Shown: piece after piece, positions 15,278 to 18,052 of the stretch
Layout of the letters: every line of letters begins with the position of its first letter
Numbering within the stretch: position 1 is the first letter of the stretch
The notes under the pieces: model-generated
The model's input: only the letters and a program-made list of their open reading frames with translations
Database searches by the model: none
What the model was told of the DNA's origin: nothing
Translations under genes and position numbers: made by a program
Assembly (NCBI GenBank): GCA_002698885.1
Contig: PAAH01000009.1
Location: forward strand, 5,457-23,508
Direction of reading: 5' to 3'
Origin: Nitrososphaerota archaeon
GTDB lineage: Archaea > Thermoproteota > Nitrososphaeria > Nitrososphaerales > Nitrosopumilaceae
Length of the DNA: 18,052 nucleotides

Positions 15278-16720
15278 TTAGTATCCTCTGGCAAAGAGTG
15301 GTCTAATTTTACTTTGACCATCACAATAGATGCATTTTGAGCCGTTATCCTCACAACCATCTGGTATTACCCTTATGTCAGAACCTGTTTCTTCCTTTAT
15401 CTTCTCCTCACATGATGAATTTTCACATATTGCAGCTTTGATGAGCATACCCTTCTCTAATTCAGACTTGAATTCATCATATGTCTCTACATTAATTGTT
15501 CTATCAGTAAGAATTTTTTGTGCATCTGAAAACATGTCGTTGTGTATATTATCTAAATCCGTGACAATTTTTTCTACCAATCCATTTATTGGATGTTCTT
15601 GTTTTTGTTGATTGTGCCTTCTAACTAAGACCACCTTATCATGCTCAAGATCTTTTGGACCAATTTCAATTCTTAATGGCACTCCTTTCATCTCCCAATC
15701 ATTGAATTTGAAACCAGGTGTAACTTGATCTCTGTCATCTAAACGTACACGTAGTTTACAGGTTTCTAATTCTTGTTTAATCATACTTGATTTTTCTAAA
15801 ACTGTATTTTTTTCTTCGTCAGAATGATATATTGGAATTATTACTACTTGAATTGGTGCCACTCTAGGTGGTAATACAAGACCCTTGTCATCACCATGTA
15901 CCATTATCATTCCACCGATCAGTCTCCAAGATACACCCCACGAAGTCTGCCATACAAAATTCTCAACATTATTTTTATCGGCATACTTTACTTCAAATGG
16001 TTTTGAAAAATTTTGTCCAAGAAAATGAGTTGTTCCCATCTGCAGTGCTTTTCCATCAGGCATTAGTGATTCCATTGTGAGTGTATATACCGCACCAACA
16101 AATTTTTCCTTTTCAGATTTCTTTCCAGTAATTACTGGAATTGCTAATTCATCCTCAACAGTTTTTTTATATATTCCTAAAATATCCATGACTTCCTTTT
16201 CGGCTTCATCTTTACCAGTATGTGCAGTATGTCCTTCTTGCCACAAAAACTCTGATGTTCTTAAAAATGGCTTTGTCGCTTTAATTTCTGCACGAAGTGC
16301 TGAATTCCAGAAATTAATTTTTAGTGGTAAATCTCTCCAACTTCTAATCCATTTTGCATACATTGTATATGCTAAAGTTTCAGATGTTGGACGTAATGCA
16401 AGTTTATCACCAATTTCTCCATCACCAGAATGTGTAACCCAAAACACTTCAGGATTAAATCCAGTAAAATGATCCTTTTCTTTTCCAAGTAATGATTCTG
16501 GAATAAGTACAGGTAGGAATCCATTACGATGTCCTGTTGCAATTAACTTAGAATCTAATGATGATTTTAACGACTCCCAGATTGAATATCCATCTGGTCT
16601 CAAAACTATCAGACCTTTGACTGGAGCATAGTCTGCAAGTTCAGCCTTTATCACTAATTGAGTATACCATTCACTGAAATCTTCCGATTTTTTTACAGTA
16701 ATACCAATTTCTTTTCCCAT
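15278..16720 (-). CDS. proS: Prolyl-tRNA synthetase, archaeal/eukaryotic type
   Basis: It charges tRNA-Pro with proline. At 480 residues it matches the archaeal/eukaryotic class II form, without the bacterial editing insertion. The class II core is visible as LALRPTSETLAYTMYAKWI, then motif-2-like LRAEIKATKPFLRTSEFLWQ, with the ATP-site WGVSWRLIGGMIMVHGDD further on. The anticodon-binding domain includes VRLDDRDQVTPGFKFNDWE. The C-terminal domain has four cysteines (two in CENSSC, then CEDNGSKCIYC) resembling the zinc-binding site of this subclass, and ends FARGY with the characteristic terminal Tyr. The minus-strand CTAAATAG box (16743-16750) lies 26.5 bases upstream of the ATG. Confidence 0.97.
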   Translation of the reverse strand: MGKEIGITVKKSEDFSEWYTQLVIKAELADYAPVKGLIVLRPDGYSIWESLKSSLDSKLIATGHRNGFLPVLIPESLLGKEKDHFTGFNPEVFWVTHSGDGEIGDKLALRPTSETLAYTMYAKWIRSWRDLPLKINFWNSALRAEIKATKPFLRTSEFLWQEGHTAHTGKDEAEKEVMDILGIYKKTVEDELAIPVITGKKSEKEKFVGAVYTLTMESLMPDGKALQMGTTHFLGQNFSKPFEVKYADKNNVENFVWQTSWGVSWRLIGGMIMVHGDDKGLVLPPRVAPIQVVIIPIYHSDEEKNTVLEKSSMIKQELETCKLRVRLDDRDQVTPGFKFNDWEMKGVPLRIEIGPKDLEHDKVVLVRRHNQQKQEHPINGLVEKIVTDLDNIHNDMFSDAQKILTDRTINVETYDEFKSELEKGMLIKAAICENSSCEEKIKEETGSDIRVIPDGCEDNGSKCIYCDGQSKIRPLFARGY

Positions 16721-16742
16721 TCAAAATTCAATTACTTGGCAG

Positions 16743-16750
16743 CTATTTAG
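16743..16750 (-). promoter_or_regulatory. TATA-like box of proS
   Basis: CTAAATAG on the minus strand, 26.5 bases before the proS ATG. Confidence 0.5.
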
Positions 16751-16796
16751 TTTTCTTCCTAAACAATTAATGATTTCTTTACGTGAAAAAATTAGA

Positions 16797-16804
16797 CATA
16801 TATT
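16797..16804 (+). promoter_or_regulatory. TATA-like box of the 124-residue unknown gene
   Basis: CATATATT is centred 25.5 bases before ATG 16826. It supports that start over the in-frame TTG at 16814 and over the out-of-frame ATG at 16822. Confidence 0.5.
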
Positions 16805-16825
16805 CTAAATTTATTGTGTAAATGT

Positions 16826-17200
16826 ATGACCACCACAAAACCACTTCTCGAAATAGTAGAAAAAATAGTGAATTTAGATAGTCATATGAGATTTGCTGCA
16901 ATTATTGATCTAAATGGCAACATTGTTGAAGGTATAATGAATGAAGGTAAGACATCTTTAGAATCACAGAAACAGGAGGAGTATTTTTGCAGACAAGTAG
17001 CAGACAGAAGAAAAATGAGACAAGAATTTGATAGACCATTAGGAAAAGTCAGATATGTGCATGTGGAGCGTGAAAAAGTTACACAATTTGTGATTTATAC
17101 AAAAAGAAAGACACTTTTTGTTACTATTGAACCCGAGTTATCAATATCCAGAAAAATGAAAATTATTACTAGTATTAAACGAATTACTGCGAATATCTAA
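16826..17200 (+). CDS. Unknown small protein with a roadblock/PAS-like beta pattern
   Basis: A 124-residue protein. The N-terminal half reads as helix followed by strands: KPLLEIVEKIVNLDSHMRFA, then AAIIDLNGNIVEG, which resembles the self-recognition strand pair of roadblock/LC7-like or sensor domains. The second half has strands around VRYVHVEREKVTQFVIYTKR and KTLFVTIEPELS. A positively charged linker (RQVADRRKMRQEFDRP) lies between. It may belong to a thaumarchaeal uncharacterised family such as DUF6659, but I cannot confirm that from memory. It ends two bases before the stop of the convergent 95-residue gene. Confidence 0.75.
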   Translation: MTTTKPLLEIVEKIVNLDSHMRFAAIIDLNGNIVEGIMNEGKTSLESQKQEEYFCRQVADRRKMRQEFDRPLGKVRYVHVEREKVTQFVIYTKRKTLFVTIEPELSISRKMKIITSIKRITANI

Positions 17201-17202
17201 TA

Positions 17203-17490
17203 TTATACTGGGTCACCCTTACACAATACATTTCCCATTACCCGACTTTGAAAATTTGGGCATACAAAGCATTGTATAAAATGAATTTCTTCTTTCAGTA
17301 CAGGGCAATCCACAAATTCTTGCTTCATTCGTTTTAGCATCTTAGGACTAACACCTTTTAATTTCAGTTTACCTTTTTCATCCATCATACCTGACCCTTT
17401 TAAGATCTCTTTCACACTATCAGGTAATTTTTGCCGTCCTTCACGTGATTGTACCTTTACTTCATGTTTATGTTCTAACTCGTCAACCAT
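17203..17490 (-). CDS. Unknown 95-residue protein with four cysteines
   Basis: The N-terminal 60 residues are charged and Lys-rich (EVKVQSREGRQKLPDSVKEI). The C-terminal 35 residues hold four cysteines at 62, 74, 77 and 90 in a C-x11-C-x2-C-x12-C arrangement, which suggests a zinc site or an iron-sulfur cluster. No family is recognised. TAATAAA on the minus strand (17514-17520) lies about 27 bases before the ATG, consistent with its own leaderless transcript. The gap to the divergent HAD gene also contains an imperfect palindrome. Confidence 0.7.
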   Translation of the reverse strand: MVDELEHKHEVKVQSREGRQKLPDSVKEILKGSGMMDEKGKLKLKGVSPKMLKRMKQEFVDCPVLKEEIHFIQCFVCPNFQSRVMGNVLCKGDPV

Positions 17491-17513
17491 AAAAAGAAGA
17501 AAATAAAGGCTGA

Positions 17514-17520
17514 TTTATTA
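17514..17520 (-). promoter_or_regulatory. TATA-like box of the four-cysteine gene
   Basis: TAATAAA on the minus strand, centred 27 bases before the ATG at 17490. Confidence 0.4.
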
Positions 17521-17523
17521 CTA

Positions 17524-17537
17524 GCGGTCATGATCGC
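17524..17537. promoter_or_regulatory. Imperfect 14-bp palindrome in the divergent promoter
   Basis: GCGGTCATGATCGC pairs in six of seven positions about its centre. It is GC-rich against an AT-rich background and directly adjoins the minus-strand TATA-like box, where an upstream activator or the BRE would sit. It is a candidate regulator site for either divergent gene. No second copy is noted. Confidence 0.22.
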
Positions 17538-17559
17538 ATTTTAATATTTCAACTTTTAT

Positions 17560-18052
17560 ATGATTGAGTTCTTTTCGAAATTTAGAAAACAATTGCTAGC
17601 AATTTTTGATGTTGAGGGTGTGCTTTATGACGGTGAGTATCTACCAATTCTTGCAGAGAAGCTAAATAAGGAAAAAGAAATTTGGGATATTACAAAAAAA
17701 GGAATTCAGGGTCTCATAAATTGGGAAGATGGTTTAAAAAAAAGAGTTGATGCACTAAAAGGATTAAGCATTGATGTATGCCAAGAAGTGGCTGACGAAT
17801 TACCTATAATGCATGGTGCAAAAGAAGCTTGCAAGTCATTAAAAAATGCAGGGTGGAAAATAATGGCAGTTTCTGGTGGATTTACAATTATGACTGACAG
17901 GTTAAAACAAGAACTTGAATTAGATTATGTTTTTTCTAACGAATTAATTTTTAAAGATGGTGTACTTGATGATGTTAAAATTAATGTTGATTCTGACAAA
18001 GCAAAATCAGCTAAGATAAAAATTGAAGAATGGGAACAAAATAAAGAAGAAA
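17560..18052 (+). CDS. SerB-like HAD-family phosphatase, cut by the window end
   Basis: The first 164 residues of a haloacid dehalogenase-superfamily hydrolase resembling phosphoserine phosphatase (HAD-IB). Motif I is at 16-24, FDVEGVLYD. Motif II is the Ser in MAVSGGFT, and the Lys in SDKAKSAKI could be the motif III lysine. The cap region lies between. Motif I reads D-V-E, not the usual D-x-D, so the residue that normally acts as general acid/base is Glu19. The acidic metal ligands of motif IV lie beyond the window. A role in serine synthesis is possible but not shown. No TATA-like box is found at the standard distance from ATG 17560. Confidence 0.85.
   Translation, partial: MIEFFSKFRKQLLAIFDVEGVLYDGEYLPILAEKLNKEKEIWDITKKGIQGLINWEDGLKKRVDALKGLSIDVCQEVADELPIMHGAKEACKSLKNAGWKIMAVSGGFTIMTDRLKQELELDYVFSNELIFKDGVLDDVKINVDSDKAKSAKIKIEEWEQNKEE

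Noticed and set aside
15278..16720. Bacterial-type ProRS acquired by transfer
   Set aside because: Length, absence of the editing insertion, the Cys-rich C-terminal domain and the terminal Tyr all indicate the archaeal/eukaryotic type.
1..18052. CRISPR array, insertion sequence, prophage or defence island
   Set aside because: No regularly spaced repeats, transposase, integrase, phage structural or toxin-antitoxin genes are seen, and composition is uniform throughout.

Overview
The window is an AT-rich, tightly packed stretch that looks like a chromosome segment of a marine ammonia-oxidising archaeon (Nitrososphaerota/Thaumarchaeota, Nitrosopumilus-like). This is an inference. It rests on archaeal information-processing genes (NreA repair protein, Alba chromatin protein, Y-family Dpo4 and archaeal-type prolyl-tRNA synthetase), an archaeosortase/exosortase-family protein, a PAC2-family chaperone, and TATA-like boxes placed 24-28 bases before start codons, as expected for archaeal leaderless transcripts. 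I see no rRNA, complete tRNA, CRISPR array, insertion sequence or phage gene. No gene-free stretch exceeds about 150 bases.

Layout, left to right. 1-235 holds a possible gene tail and a 26-codon acidic small ORF. 236-1159(-) is a cytoplasmic-looking BtuF/cobalamin-binding-like protein, divergent from nreA (1258-2412, +). nreA is followed by a sortase-like membrane protein (2449-3381, +), which meets Dpo4 (3372-4466, -) tail to tail. Next come an unrecognised small protein (4542-4790, +) and an Alba protein with a long acidic N-terminal extension (4820-5293, +). On the minus strand, a PAC2-family protein (5938-6648) precedes a LysE-type exporter (5290-5904). The plus strand then has inositol-phosphate synthase (6730-7824) and SMC (7918-11460). 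A lone OppF-type ABC ATPase (11457-12293, -) is followed by the ergothioneine pair egtD (12362-13414, +) and egtB (13411-14712, -). A small Cys-containing membrane protein (14753-15244, -), proS (15278-16720, -), two small unknowns (16826-17200, + and 17203-17490, -) and the start of a SerB-like HAD phosphatase (17560 to the window end, +) complete the window.

Three themes connect the genes. (1) DNA maintenance and chromatin: NreA, Dpo4, Alba and SMC. NreA and Dpo4 both end in a textbook PCNA-interacting (PIP) box. (2) Thiol/oxidative defence: EgtD and EgtB retain the residues needed to methylate histidine and attach a cysteine-type sulfur, but no egtA, egtC or egtE is present here. (3) Expression architecture: three convergent pairs end in the same 4-base interlocked stop, and most genes have a TATA-like box about 26 bases before the start codon, which supports ATG starts a few codons inside several longer TTG-initiated frames.

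Most of the window is ordinary core genome. The observations most worth a second look are the Cys-to-Ser replacement at the sortase active-site position, the acidic Alba extension combined with loss of the acetylation-site lysine, the reduced ergothioneine locus, the SMC hinge lacking its glycine cluster, and the DxE nucleophile motif in the terminal HAD protein.
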